DNA from: Amycolatopsis dendrobii | Lineage (GTDB): Bacteria > Actinomycetota > Actinomycetes > Mycobacteriales > Pseudonocardiaceae | Direction: 5' to 3' | Assembly: GCF_014145675.1 (NCBI RefSeq) | Contig: NZ_JACGZW010000014.1 | Coordinates: 62,001-126,000, forward strand | Length of the DNA stretch: 64,000 nt | Shown: one piece after another, positions 41,312 to 50,010 of the stretch | Numbering within the stretch: position 1 is the first letter of the stretch | How the letters are laid out: every line of letters starts with the position of its first letter | Notes under the pieces: model-generated | The model's database searches: none | Told to the model about the DNA's origin: nothing | The model's input: only the letters and a program-made list of their open reading frames with translations | Translations under genes and position numbers: made by a program

Positions 41312-41589
41312 TGCTCGGTCCTTCCGGGTTGGTCTTTCCTGCGTGGGTCACGCTAAGTCGGGTTGTGGTTGCCGGGGTACCGCTGACCGGGCAAGCGGGC
41401 GGGTGAATCCCGGATGGCGGGAGTTCGGTCGCGGATCTCGGGCGGCTCGTCGCCTGGCTGCGGCATTGCGCCCGAAGCAGGCCCCCGCCCCCGAACCTTG
41501 GCTGTGCTGACGGTTCGGGGGTGGCTCCATGCGTCGGGCGGGTGCAGCGGTGCGGTTATTTGTCGTGAGGGGAACACGGACTTGGGTTC

Positions 41590-42891
41590 CTACTGTCCGC
41601 AGGGGACGTTGAGCCAATCTGCTTTCGGGATGCTTGTGCGGGTGTCTTCCAGGTGGGTCAGCAGGGAGTCCAGCTGGGCGGGGTCCGCTGTGTATTCGAG
41701 GATTGCCCGGTAGAAGGCGCCGGTCATGGTTTTGGGCATGAGGTCGGAGGCGTCGAAGCAGACTGGTTTTCCTGAGGTGATGGTGGTCGCTATTTTGCGT
41801 CGTACTGGGTCGCGGTAGACGTCCTTCGCCACCGCTGCGCCTGCGGAGAAGGCCGTTGCGTTGGGGTTGCCTGCCCAGATTTGCTGGGCTTCCGGGGAGA
41901 CCAGGAAATCCAGGAACTGGCGGGCCTGCGGGGTGTCGGAGAACATCGCGGCCAGGTCTGCGGATACTTCTGATGCGCCGGAGCCGGGGAACGGGAAGAA
42001 GTCGTAGTCGGTTCCTGGTTGCGGGCGCGGACCGGTTTCGTCGTGCAGGTGCATGGTTTGGTAGCTGCCCATGGCGAACGAGCCCTGGTGTTCCATCCGG
42101 CAGCCTGGCGGGTCGGCGAAGAGGGGGCGGGCCGCGTCGCGGAAATCGGTGAGCAGGGCGGAGGGGGCGCCGCCTTGGATGCCGCCTGGGCGGACTGCCA
42201 CGGCGCCCCAGTCTTGGAAGGCTTTGCGTACTGGATCCGAGGTCCAGGGGAGGGTTCCGGCCGCCCATTGGCGATAGATTTCCGGGCCTGCGGAGTGCAG
42301 CAGGATGTCTTCTATCCAGTCGGTGCCTGGCCAGCCTGAGGTGGGCGGGGCGGCCAGGCCCAGGCACCACGGGGTGTTGTGGCTGGTCGCCAGGTTCACT
42401 AGCTGTTGCCAGGTGGCGGGTTTCGGGCCGGGGAGCGTTGCGGGGCGGTACCAGATCGCGCTTTTCAAGTCGGCTTTGACGGCGACGGAGTAGAGCTTTC
42501 CGGTGCCAAGGCGTTGCAGGTCGACCCATTGCCTGCCGTAGAAGGATTCGGCTTTCTGTTCCAGGAAGTCCAGGGGTTTGATTTCCTGGCGGCGGGCGTA
42601 GTCGGCCAGGAGGCCGGGGCTGGACAGGACTGCGATGTCGGGGGCGGCGCCCTGCTGGACGTCGGCGGCCAGGACTTGCTCTACCGCGCGCGTGCCCTGG
42701 TAGCGGACTTCGATGCCGGTCTTCGCTTCGAACCGTTGCTTGACCAGGTTGAAGGCTGCTTCCTCGCCTTCGGTCCACACGCCGATCACCTGGAGGGTGT
42801 TGCTGCTCGCGGCGACTCCGCACGCCGACGAAGCCGCTGCCAGCGCGGCGGCGGCCAGCAGGAGCAGTTTCTTCCACAGTGGACAGTTCAT
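41590..42891 (-). CDS. Extracellular solute-binding lipoprotein (family 1 type), GlnH position in PknG operon
   Basis: A 433-residue lipoprotein with signal peptide MNCPLWKKLLLLAAAALAAA and lipobox ASSAC near residue 24. The mature part is a family 1 solute-binding fold: VIGVWTEGEEAAFNLVKQRFE, APDIAVLSSPGLLADYA, TWQQLVNLA and LDFLVSPEAQQIWAGNP. In mycobacteria the operon partner GlnH is a family 3 amino-acid binder; here the family is that of sugar-type binders, so the ligand probably differs. No ABC permease is adjacent, which supports a sensing role rather than transport. Its start overlaps the stop of the GlnX-like gene by four bases. Confidence 0.82.
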   Translation of the reverse strand: MNCPLWKKLLLLAAAALAAASSACGVAASSNTLQVIGVWTEGEEAAFNLVKQRFEAKTGIEVRYQGTRAVEQVLAADVQQGAAPDIAVLSSPGLLADYARRQEIKPLDFLEQKAESFYGRQWVDLQRLGTGKLYSVAVKADLKSAIWYRPATLPGPKPATWQQLVNLATSHNTPWCLGLAAPPTSGWPGTDWIEDILLHSAGPEIYRQWAAGTLPWTSDPVRKAFQDWGAVAVRPGGIQGGAPSALLTDFRDAARPLFADPPGCRMEHQGSFAMGSYQTMHLHDETGPRPQPGTDYDFFPFPGSGASEVSADLAAMFSDTPQARQFLDFLVSPEAQQIWAGNPNATAFSAGAAVAKDVYRDPVRRKIATTITSGKPVCFDASDLMPKTMTGAFYRAILEYTADPAQLDSLLTHLEDTRTSIPKADWLNVPCGQ

Positions 42892-43973
42892 GGGCGGTAC
42901 CGGTATTCGTCGATCCGTCTGTACAGGCCGGCGACGGTCAGGGCTCCGGCGATGATCAGAGCGGCCGGAACCAGTACTGGCAGGCCGCCGGATTCGGTGG
43001 CTGCGGTTCCGGCGGACGTCACGGCGCGGGCGGCTGACGTGATGGCGTTCTGGGCCGGGGCCGCGGCCGAGGCGATCGGGGTTTGGCGGCGGAAATCGTC
43101 CACAGTGGATCCGCAGCCGGGTGGGCCGCAGCGCTGGTGCAGGAGGGTGGCCAAGCGGGCGTGGCCGCCGGCGTCGGCGGCTTCGATGCTTTTCTCCCGG
43201 ACGGCTACTGCTTCGTCCACGCTGCTGCGCACGGTGTCGAGGCGTCCGGCCAGGGCGGAGGCCACTAGCAGGCCCGCGACGACGCCTAGTCCTAAGACGG
43301 TCGCGCCGAGCAACGGCAGGTTCAAGCGGCGGCGGAATCGTTGACGGAGGAAAACTTGCGCCGAGACCAGCAGGGCGAGCAGGACGATGGGCGGCAGGAG
43401 CCAGAGGATCAGCGGGCCCGCGCTCATCCTGGTGCCGGAGATCTGGGTGTCGAGGGCGGCGCGTTCGTCCTTTTGCAGTTTGCCCAGCAGGGCCAGGACG
43501 TTGTCGGGGCCGTGCAGCAGGAGCGAGGCATACCAGAGGTCGGCCAGTCCGACGAGTTCCCCGCCTGGTTGCCGGAAGTGCGCGTCCGCTTGGCCCATCG
43601 CGCCGGAGTACGACGCGACCAGGCCTTCGACGGTTTGCAGGGTGCCGGTGCCTGCGTCGCCTGCTTGGTTGAACTCCGCGACGCGCGCGAGGCTTTGGCT
43701 CGCTGCCGCCATCCGGTTTTCGTACTCCTGGCCAGGACCCGCGAGTTTCGCTTCTCCGGAAGCGAAACTGGCGATGGCGGCGGCGTCGGCGGACACGAGG
43801 GCGTCCCGTGCCGCCGCGACCTCGAGGATCGCCCGGCTGGTCGCGGACGAGATCTGCTCAGCCGTCCGGACCACGCCGTTCACCGCGAGAAACGACGTGA
43901 CCATCGCGAGCACAGTCCCGGCCAGCAGCACTGCCCGGATCCGCACGAGCGCCTGCCGCGTCCGCAGCGTCAC
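42888..43973 (-). CDS. GlnX-like four-helix membrane sensor
   Basis: A 361-residue membrane protein. Helices are near 12-35 (VLLAGTVLAMVTSFLAV), 195-217 (ILWLLPPIVLLALLVSA), 230-252 (GATVLGLGVVAGLLVASAL) and 330-350 (VLVPAALIIAGALTVAG), with two extracytoplasmic domains, the first ~150 residues. This matches GlnX, which in mycobacteria and corynebacteria relays the ligand state of GlnH to kinase PknG. Little primary sequence is conserved, so the assignment rests on topology and gene order. GTG 43973 overlaps the VWA gene stop. The C-terminal tail inside the cell is only ~10 residues. Confidence 0.7.
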   Translation of the reverse strand: MTLRTRQALVRIRAVLLAGTVLAMVTSFLAVNGVVRTAEQISSATSRAILEVAAARDALVSADAAAIASFASGEAKLAGPGQEYENRMAAASQSLARVAEFNQAGDAGTGTLQTVEGLVASYSGAMGQADAHFRQPGGELVGLADLWYASLLLHGPDNVLALLGKLQKDERAALDTQISGTRMSAGPLILWLLPPIVLLALLVSAQVFLRQRFRRRLNLPLLGATVLGLGVVAGLLVASALAGRLDTVRSSVDEAVAVREKSIEAADAGGHARLATLLHQRCGPPGCGSTVDDFRRQTPIASAAAPAQNAITSAARAVTSAGTAATESGGLPVLVPAALIIAGALTVAGLYRRIDEYRYRP

Positions 43974-45367
43974 GCGGCACCTCCGTCGAACCGTTCTCCG
44001 CACTCCTCGCAGAAGCGCGCGCCGGACGGGTTCGGGGTCTGGCAGTGCGGGCAGATCGCCGGTTCGGCGTCCGGAGGCGGCGCGGGGCGGGCGTCGCGAG
44101 GTTCGTCGCCGACGTTCGAGACCGTGGAGACCAGCAGGTTGAGCAGTTCGCTGCGGGTGACCTCGGGGCGCAGGCGCACGTCGTCGCCGTCCGTTTCGAC
44201 TACCCGGGCCAGCCGGCGCAGTACCTCCTTGTTGCTGGTCCGCGTGGCGATTTCGACTGCGCGGCCCCACTCCCGTGCCGCTCGTGCGTGATCGCCCGCG
44301 GCGTAGGCCTCGTCGGCGTTCACCAACGCTTCGCTCAACTCGGCGTGCATGGTGTAGCGGCGCACCTTCGGGTCGACCAACGTCGGCGCGACCGGGTCGC
44401 GGGTCCAGTGCGCCAGAACGGGCGCCGCGGAATCCGGTGCTCCCTCGACCTCGACCCAGGCGAGCATCCGGTCGGAGCCGTATTCCGGCGGAGCGTCCGC
44501 CGAGACTTCCACCGCGAGCTGGAATTCCCGGGTCTCGCCGGCGCTCCACGAGCCGAGCGAGAGGACCGTTTTCCCGTCGCCGTCGCGGACGCAGCGCGAG
44601 GTCAGGTCGTATTCGCTCGGCCAGACCTGCTTCACGAACCGGAGCGTGGTCTGTTCGGTGACGCCGATCCGCAATCGCGCCGACGGGATGACCTTGGCGA
44701 GCGCCGCGGCCATCAGTGCGCGGAAGTCCTCGACCAGGTCTTCGTCGCGCACCACCGAATCGACGGAACCGCGCAGCACCCGGCCGATCTCGACCAGTTC
44801 GGCTCGTTGCCAGCCGTCGCCGATTCCTCGTGCGTCGCAGACGAACTGGCCTTCGCAGGCGTCTAGTTCGCGCCGCAGTGCCTCCGCTGATTGCGACTGG
44901 TTGTTCCCGTCGGTCAGCAGGATCGCGTGACGTACTGTGTCCGGCGCTGAAACGAAGAGGTGCCGTGCGCACTCCAACCAGGTGCCCATCGCGGTGCCGC
45001 CGACTGCGACGAACCGCTCCACCGCGGCAACCGCGGCGGCCCGGGTCTCGTCCGACGCGACCGCGAGACCGGGTTCGGCCGGATACGCCAGGTCGGCGCG
45101 TTCGGTGCCGCGGACGACGGCGAACGCGACGCCGTCCGGGAGAGCCCAGATCGCCGCGGCTGCTGCCCGGCGCGCGGCGGCGATCTTCGTCGGCGGGTAA
45201 CGCATCGAGGTCGAGCAGTCGACCAGGAGCACTTCCGCGCCGGGCGGACGGGCCCCGGCAGCGCCGCCGTCGTCGCGCGCGGAAACGGTGACCACGGCCT
45301 GCATCGCGGTGTCGCCTTCGCCGAGGTAGCGGTTCTGATGGACCTCGACGTCCCAACCCCTGCTCAT
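43970..45367 (-). CDS. VWA domain protein with C-terminal zinc ribbon
   Basis: A 465-residue cytosolic protein. The von Willebrand A domain is at ~40-215 with a complete metal-ion site: DCSTS, the Thr in VGGTAMG and the Asp in LLTDGNNQ. A beta-sandwich region follows (KTVLSLGSWSAGETREFQLAVEV), then a helical stretch and a C-terminal zinc ribbon with CPHCQTPNPSGARFCEECG. The same ribbon type heads the PknG-like kinase, hinting at docking on shared partners. It is encoded between the kinase and the membrane sensor, so it may link them. No secretion signal. Confidence 0.83.
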   Translation of the reverse strand: MSRGWDVEVHQNRYLGEGDTAMQAVVTVSARDDGGAAGARPPGAEVLLVDCSTSMRYPPTKIAAARRAAAAAIWALPDGVAFAVVRGTERADLAYPAEPGLAVASDETRAAAVAAVERFVAVGGTAMGTWLECARHLFVSAPDTVRHAILLTDGNNQSQSAEALRRELDACEGQFVCDARGIGDGWQRAELVEIGRVLRGSVDSVVRDEDLVEDFRALMAAALAKVIPSARLRIGVTEQTTLRFVKQVWPSEYDLTSRCVRDGDGKTVLSLGSWSAGETREFQLAVEVSADAPPEYGSDRMLAWVEVEGAPDSAAPVLAHWTRDPVAPTLVDPKVRRYTMHAELSEALVNADEAYAAGDHARAAREWGRAVEIATRTSNKEVLRRLARVVETDGDDVRLRPEVTRSELLNLLVSTVSNVGDEPRDARPAPPPDAEPAICPHCQTPNPSGARFCEECGERFDGGAA

Positions 45368-45385
45368 CCCTCGCCCCTTCGCCGC

Positions 45386-47665
45386 CTACACCCAGGTCGT
45401 CGGCCTCGTCTCGTTCGCCCGGTCGACCAACGCGTCGTGGTACTCCGCCGAACCCGCCCGGCGCGCGATCCTCCGGTACGACTGCTCCACCAGCAGCCGC
45501 AGCCCGTGTTCGTCGAGCCGTTGGCCGAGCACCGGGCCGGGCGGCATCCCGCGCATCCCGGCCAGGAAGCAGCGCAGCGCGCTCTCGCGGACCTCGGCGG
45601 TGAGCCGGTCCGCGGTGTCGCGGTCCACTTCCAGCGCGGACAGCCGGTCGATCGCCTCGGCCAGGTCCTCGAGGTCGGGCAGCGCGTCGCCCACCGGCAG
45701 GATTCCCGCGCGCACGCGGATTCCGGCGATCCGGGCCGCCTCGTCGTGCCGCGAGTACTCCGGGACCTGGTCCAGCAGTTCCACCGCGGCCGTGCGCTCG
45801 TCCAGCTGCAAATGCCCGCGCGCAAGTCCGAAAACGGCATTGACCTGCAAATGGTCTCGCACCCACAGCGCGTCGTAGTAGCGCGCAGCCTTCTTCGGGC
45901 CGCCGCAGTGCTCCGCGCACAGGCCGAGCGCGAGCTTCGGCGTCTCCTCCCCCGGGATGTCACGGTGGACGCGCTCGAACCAGGTCTGCGCGCTCTCCAC
46001 GGCGCCAGTGGCGAGTGCGACCAGCCCGCGATGCCAGGCGATCCGCCAGTCGTGCTTGGCCCGCGCGCCGAGCAGTTTCTCGGCGGCGTCCACTCGCCGC
46101 CCGGCTTGCTCCGTGCCGTTCGAGTCCGCTTCGGACAGTTCGAGCCAGGCCCGGCAGCGGCGCAGCTCGACCTCGACGGTCGAGTCCGCGCGTTCGAGTT
46201 TCTTCAGCAGCCGAGCGGGATCCGGCGCGCGGACGGTGCGCAGAAAGGTGACCGCCGGGTCGTGCGGATCCTCGTGCGGCACCGGCAACCCGAGCGCGAT
46301 GTCGAGCGGTGCTGGCAGCGCGCCGAGCGGGCCGACGGGACGTCGGGTGCGACGCACCCACTCCCCTACCGGTCGCGGCTGGCCGAGCCCGGCGTCGAGC
46401 AGCACCGCCGCTTCGGTGAACAGGGTGGAGATCGACGGGCGCGATTGGCGGTCGCGCAGCGAAAGGATCTCGTGCAGTACGCCGTCGAGTTGCACGAGCA
46501 TTTCGCCGGTGGTGGCGAACCGGTGCTCGTACGGACCGGTCGCGCGGTCGAGCACCTGGGTGAAGGATTCGACGCCGAGCGCGATCCGTTTGTCGGCCGG
46601 ATGCGGCCAGCCGTCGCTGCAGCGGAACAGGTCGCGCAGCGTCGCGCCGACGGTGTGGATGTCCGAGCGCACGGTGAGGCCGTGCTCGTCGAGTTCGGTC
46701 GCGCCGATCTGGAACCGCGGGTTGCCGACGATCGGGCTGGTCTGGTCGCCGATCTTGCGGATGGCGCCGAAATCGATCAGCTTGACCCGCTTCTCGCCGT
46801 GGATCACGTTCTGCGGGCTCAGATCGCAGTACAGCAGCCCCTGTTCGTGCAGGTAGCCGAGCGCGGTGAGGATCTCGCGGCCGTACGCCACGACGTGCTC
46901 GACGAGCAGCCTGCCCTCGGGCCCGTCGAGCATCGCGCGGCCGCGCCGCATCACCTCGGCGAGCGGGAGGCCGTCGACGAACTCCATGACGATGTAGCGC
47001 GCGTCCGGACCGCCGTGCGGATCGGGATGCGTGGCGACGTCGTGGATCCGGACGATGTTCGGGTGGTCGAGCGAGGTCAGCACCTGGCTTTCGGTCTCGG
47101 CGATCCGCACCGCGGCCTCGTCCCCGGTGTTGAGCAGGCCTTTCAGCGCGACGTACTGCTTCAGTCGCAGGTCGGTGCCGAGGTAGACGTACCCGAGCCC
47201 GCCGCGCGCGATGCAGCCGTGCACCTGGTAGCGGCCGTCGACCACGTCGTCCGGGAACAGCTTGGGAGAGAAGGAAAACGGCGTGCCGCACTGCGAGCAG
47301 AAGCCTTCGGTGCGTGCGGGACGGCCGCCCGTCGATCGGCCCACCGGCGCGCCGCAGCCGCGTTTGCCGCAGTACCGTTCGTCCTCGGCGACATGCGGAT
47401 CGGCGAGGACGCGCCCGGCGATGTCCGGCAGCACGACCACGGGAAGCGGAACGTAGTCGTCGCCGGTGCCGTGCCCGGCGGTCTGCTGCTCCCGCGTGAC
47501 GACGGTGTCGGCGATCCGGCTCGCGCCCGGAGCGGGGATGACGAGCGTCGCGTCGGCTTTCGGCGTCGGCCGCTTCGGCTCGGATCCCGGCGCCCAGCCG
47601 CATTTCGCGCAGAATCCGGCGCGGCTGATCGTGCCAGAGCAGTTCGGGCGGGCGCAGGCGGTCAT
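45386..47665 (-). CDS. PknG-family serine/threonine protein kinase with zinc ribbons and TPR domain
   Basis: A 759-residue soluble kinase homologous to PknG. The N-terminus has two zinc ribbons (CARPNCSGTI..FCAKCGW, then ERYCGKRGCG..GFCSQCGTPF). The kinase domain spans ~150-400: Gly loop ARGGLGYVYLG, Lys in YVALKG, catalytic loop YCDLSPQNVI and DFG in KLIDFGAI. The catalytic loop has Ser where most Ser/Thr kinases, including mycobacterial PknG, have Lys (DLKPEN). The C-terminal half is the PknG TPR domain, with LDQVPEYSRHDEAAR and the ending YHDALVDRANETRPTTWV closely matching PknG. PknG controls 2-oxoglutarate dehydrogenase via GarA in response to amino acids. ATG 47665 overlaps the protease stop. 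Confidence 0.88.
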   Translation of the reverse strand: MTACARPNCSGTISRAGFCAKCGWAPGSEPKRPTPKADATLVIPAPGASRIADTVVTREQQTAGHGTGDDYVPLPVVVLPDIAGRVLADPHVAEDERYCGKRGCGAPVGRSTGGRPARTEGFCSQCGTPFSFSPKLFPDDVVDGRYQVHGCIARGGLGYVYLGTDLRLKQYVALKGLLNTGDEAAVRIAETESQVLTSLDHPNIVRIHDVATHPDPHGGPDARYIVMEFVDGLPLAEVMRRGRAMLDGPEGRLLVEHVVAYGREILTALGYLHEQGLLYCDLSPQNVIHGEKRVKLIDFGAIRKIGDQTSPIVGNPRFQIGATELDEHGLTVRSDIHTVGATLRDLFRCSDGWPHPADKRIALGVESFTQVLDRATGPYEHRFATTGEMLVQLDGVLHEILSLRDRQSRPSISTLFTEAAVLLDAGLGQPRPVGEWVRRTRRPVGPLGALPAPLDIALGLPVPHEDPHDPAVTFLRTVRAPDPARLLKKLERADSTVEVELRRCRAWLELSEADSNGTEQAGRRVDAAEKLLGARAKHDWRIAWHRGLVALATGAVESAQTWFERVHRDIPGEETPKLALGLCAEHCGGPKKAARYYDALWVRDHLQVNAVFGLARGHLQLDERTAAVELLDQVPEYSRHDEAARIAGIRVRAGILPVGDALPDLEDLAEAIDRLSALEVDRDTADRLTAEVRESALRCFLAGMRGMPPGPVLGQRLDEHGLRLLVEQSYRRIARRAGSAEYHDALVDRANETRPTTWV

Positions 47666-49290
47666 CGATTCCCCTTGCGCACCGCGGCACCGAACGCCTC
47701 GACGGCCGCCGCGGCTTCTTCGGGATCGCACGCGCCCTCGTACAGCAACTGCCAAGCGTTGGCGTACAAGGAATCCAGCAGCGGATCCTCGACCCGGCCG
47801 GCGGCGCGGGCGCGCTCTCCGTAACCGTCGAGACGAAACCTCAACTCGGTGCGGCGGTCATGCGCCGCGTCAAGCCGATCGCGCGCGCTTTTCGCCGCGG
47901 CCAGATCGGCGGCCACCACACCGGCGACTTCCTCGACATGTCGTTCCGCCCACGCGACATCGCCGAGATCAGCGGCTTCCTGCAACCTGCTCACCGCACC
48001 GCGGCGGCGACGCACGCGCGGCGGCGGAATGTCGCTCACCGCGAACCGCGGGGCCAGTTCGGCGATGTCCTCCTCGAGCGCGGCGAGTTCGTCGATCTGC
48101 TTGTCCAGCGCGGAAATCCGGCGAGCCAGCCCGTCCGGGCGCGCCCCGTTCCGGCGCGAGCGCAACTCCGTCAGCCCGGGCGAGGACTCCCGGCGGAACC
48201 CGAGCGCGAGCCGGATCCCGAGCCGCGCGGCACGGTCCGCCAGCGGCGCGATCACCTCGCCGATCAGCCGTTCCGGCTCGGCCGCGTCGTCGATCGCGTT
48301 CACCACCACCGTGCGGCCGATGCCCGAATGCGTCGCGCCGTTGTCCAGCGTGAGGTCCAGCCGCTCCGCGAGCCGCTGCCGCACCTGAGCCGAGGTTTTG
48401 CCCGCCGCGTCCACCGCGAGATCGACGCTTCCCGCTGGCGGCAAGGTTTCCTTCGCCAGGGTGTCGCGCAGTTCGTTCGCCGCCGCCGAACGCTCCCGGT
48501 CGGCGAGCACCACCGCGAGATCGAGCGCGGCGGCCTTCGCGGACCCGGCCTCGCCGGTCACGACGATCCACACGCCGCGCCCCTCGCCGAACCAGCCCAC
48601 GACCTCGCGCGCGAATTGCGGATCGTAGGCGACCCGGTCGAGTTCGCGGCCGAAGGTCTGGTCGACAGCCGGACTCCCCCGCCCCCACCGGTCCGCGCCG
48701 AGATAGCCGAGGATGGTCTCGACCGGGATCATCCACGCGACCCGTTCGCCCTCGGCCTTGTAGCGCGACACGACCATGCCGACCACCCGGCCGGTCTCCT
48801 CGTCGAGCACCGCGGTGCCGCTGAACCCGCCGGTGATCGGCTGGTCGTCGTTTTTGCGGCCCAGCTGAACCCATTCGCATCCGGGCCCGCCTTCGCCGGC
48901 GAGCTCGCCGAACGTCCACAACCCTTCGTCCGCGCCCGCCGGAAATCCGTAGGCACGCACTGCTTGGCCGTCCGACAACGGCATCCGGTACAACGGCGCG
49001 CCCAACGCTCCCGGCACTCGTCCGGCCAGCCGCAGCACCGCGATGTCGCCGCGCTCGTCCCGCCCCGGCGGCACCCACGCCCCCGGCACGACGCGGCCGG
49101 AGCTGACCGGAGTGCCGGGCAGCCCGACGAAATCGACCAGGACGTCCGCGTCCGGCCCGCCCGCCCGCTCGACGACGTGCGCGCAGGTGAGCACATGGTC
49201 CTCGTCGAGCATGGTGCCTGCCCCGCGGATCCCGCCGGTGCGGTCGCGCAGGCGAACCCGCCAGCGTCGACGCTCGGCCTGGTACCCCAC
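47662..49290 (-). CDS. Trypsin-like serine protease with long helical C-terminus, first gene of PknG operon
   Basis: A 542-residue protein. Residues ~15-200 form a trypsin-like domain with the full triad: His in VLTCAHVVE, Asp in RGDIAVLRLAG and Ser in GGFSGTAVLDE. Next, WIVVTGEAGSAKAAALDLAV (~235-255) resembles a degenerate P-loop domain with a Lys in GSAKA. The last ~200 residues are charged helices, likely coiled coil. No signal peptide, so it acts inside the cell. Similar protease plus NTPase-like proteins occur in actinobacterial conflict or stress systems. It heads the operon and overlaps the kinase gene by four bases. Confidence 0.8.
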   Translation of the reverse strand: MGYQAERRRWRVRLRDRTGGIRGAGTMLDEDHVLTCAHVVERAGGPDADVLVDFVGLPGTPVSSGRVVPGAWVPPGRDERGDIAVLRLAGRVPGALGAPLYRMPLSDGQAVRAYGFPAGADEGLWTFGELAGEGGPGCEWVQLGRKNDDQPITGGFSGTAVLDEETGRVVGMVVSRYKAEGERVAWMIPVETILGYLGADRWGRGSPAVDQTFGRELDRVAYDPQFAREVVGWFGEGRGVWIVVTGEAGSAKAAALDLAVVLADRERSAAANELRDTLAKETLPPAGSVDLAVDAAGKTSAQVRQRLAERLDLTLDNGATHSGIGRTVVVNAIDDAAEPERLIGEVIAPLADRAARLGIRLALGFRRESSPGLTELRSRRNGARPDGLARRISALDKQIDELAALEEDIAELAPRFAVSDIPPPRVRRRRGAVSRLQEAADLGDVAWAERHVEEVAGVVAADLAAAKSARDRLDAAHDRRTELRFRLDGYGERARAAGRVEDPLLDSLYANAWQLLYEGACDPEEAAAAVEAFGAAVRKGNR

Positions 49291-50010
49291 GAGGGGACCC
49301 TACGCCGCGGGATCGGCGGCTCGGGCGGCGTTTGCGGAAAGTGGCCCACGCTGGAGCAGCAAGCTCACCCGTTCAGCGGCGTGTAAGCACTTCTCGTGGG
49401 TGACACCGGTTCCGGGGAGTCGCTTCGCGGCGGCGGGCGGCCAGATCGCGGCGGTGGCGTTGACGATCTTTCTTGGGTTGCTGCTCACCGAGTGCAGGTT
49501 TCCCGCGCAGGGCACGAAGCGGGCGGGGACGGGCAGGCGGTGGATCTGAGCACGTCTGCTGACTCGTGCACTTCTAGCTGAATTCGCTGCCGATTCCGTT
49601 GCCCGCAACGGTATTCGCAGATGGCGCACCGCCAGCACCGTTGCCCGAGCGCCGCCGACCCGCGTTCGCGTTCCGGGGCGTGCCGCCGATTGCCTTGCCC
49701 CCGCCGGAGATCCGTGAACGCCCGGCCCGGCCTCGTCGCCCATGCCGTCGACCCATGTTCGCCCGAACGGGCGCGCTGCCCCATTTTCGTCCATGCCGAC
49801 GAACCTCGGCCAGGCTCTCTCGCCCGCAGCCGACGCGTGCTCACCCGCTCGAACGCACCGCCAACCGCGCCCGCCGCGCATACCGCCGACTCGTACCCGT
49901 GCAGCCGGCTTCGGGTGCCCGCGCCGCCGACCGGGCTCGCGCGCTATCGGGAACCCGGTCTGACCGAGTGCCCGGGGCGGGTCGCCGACCGGCCCCGGGC
50001 GCGGCTCAGC
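49291..50010. other. Intergenic region without a supported gene
   Basis: A 720-bp gap between the protease gene start and the polA stop. All open frames are Arg/Pro/Ala-rich, lack a ribosome-binding site and show no motif. The segment must hold the promoter of the five-gene PknG operon near 49300-49500 and the polA 3' end. No strong hairpin, tRNA or repeat was seen. Confidence 0.5.

Noticed and set aside
41348..42877. A 509-residue minus-strand frame overlapping the solute-binding protein
   Set aside because: The other frame has a lipoprotein signal and the binding-protein motifs; this one is Pro/Arg/His-rich shadow sequence.
49300..49881. Possible 193-residue gene upstream of the protease gene
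   Set aside because: No ribosome-binding site, no motif, biased composition; treated as intergenic.
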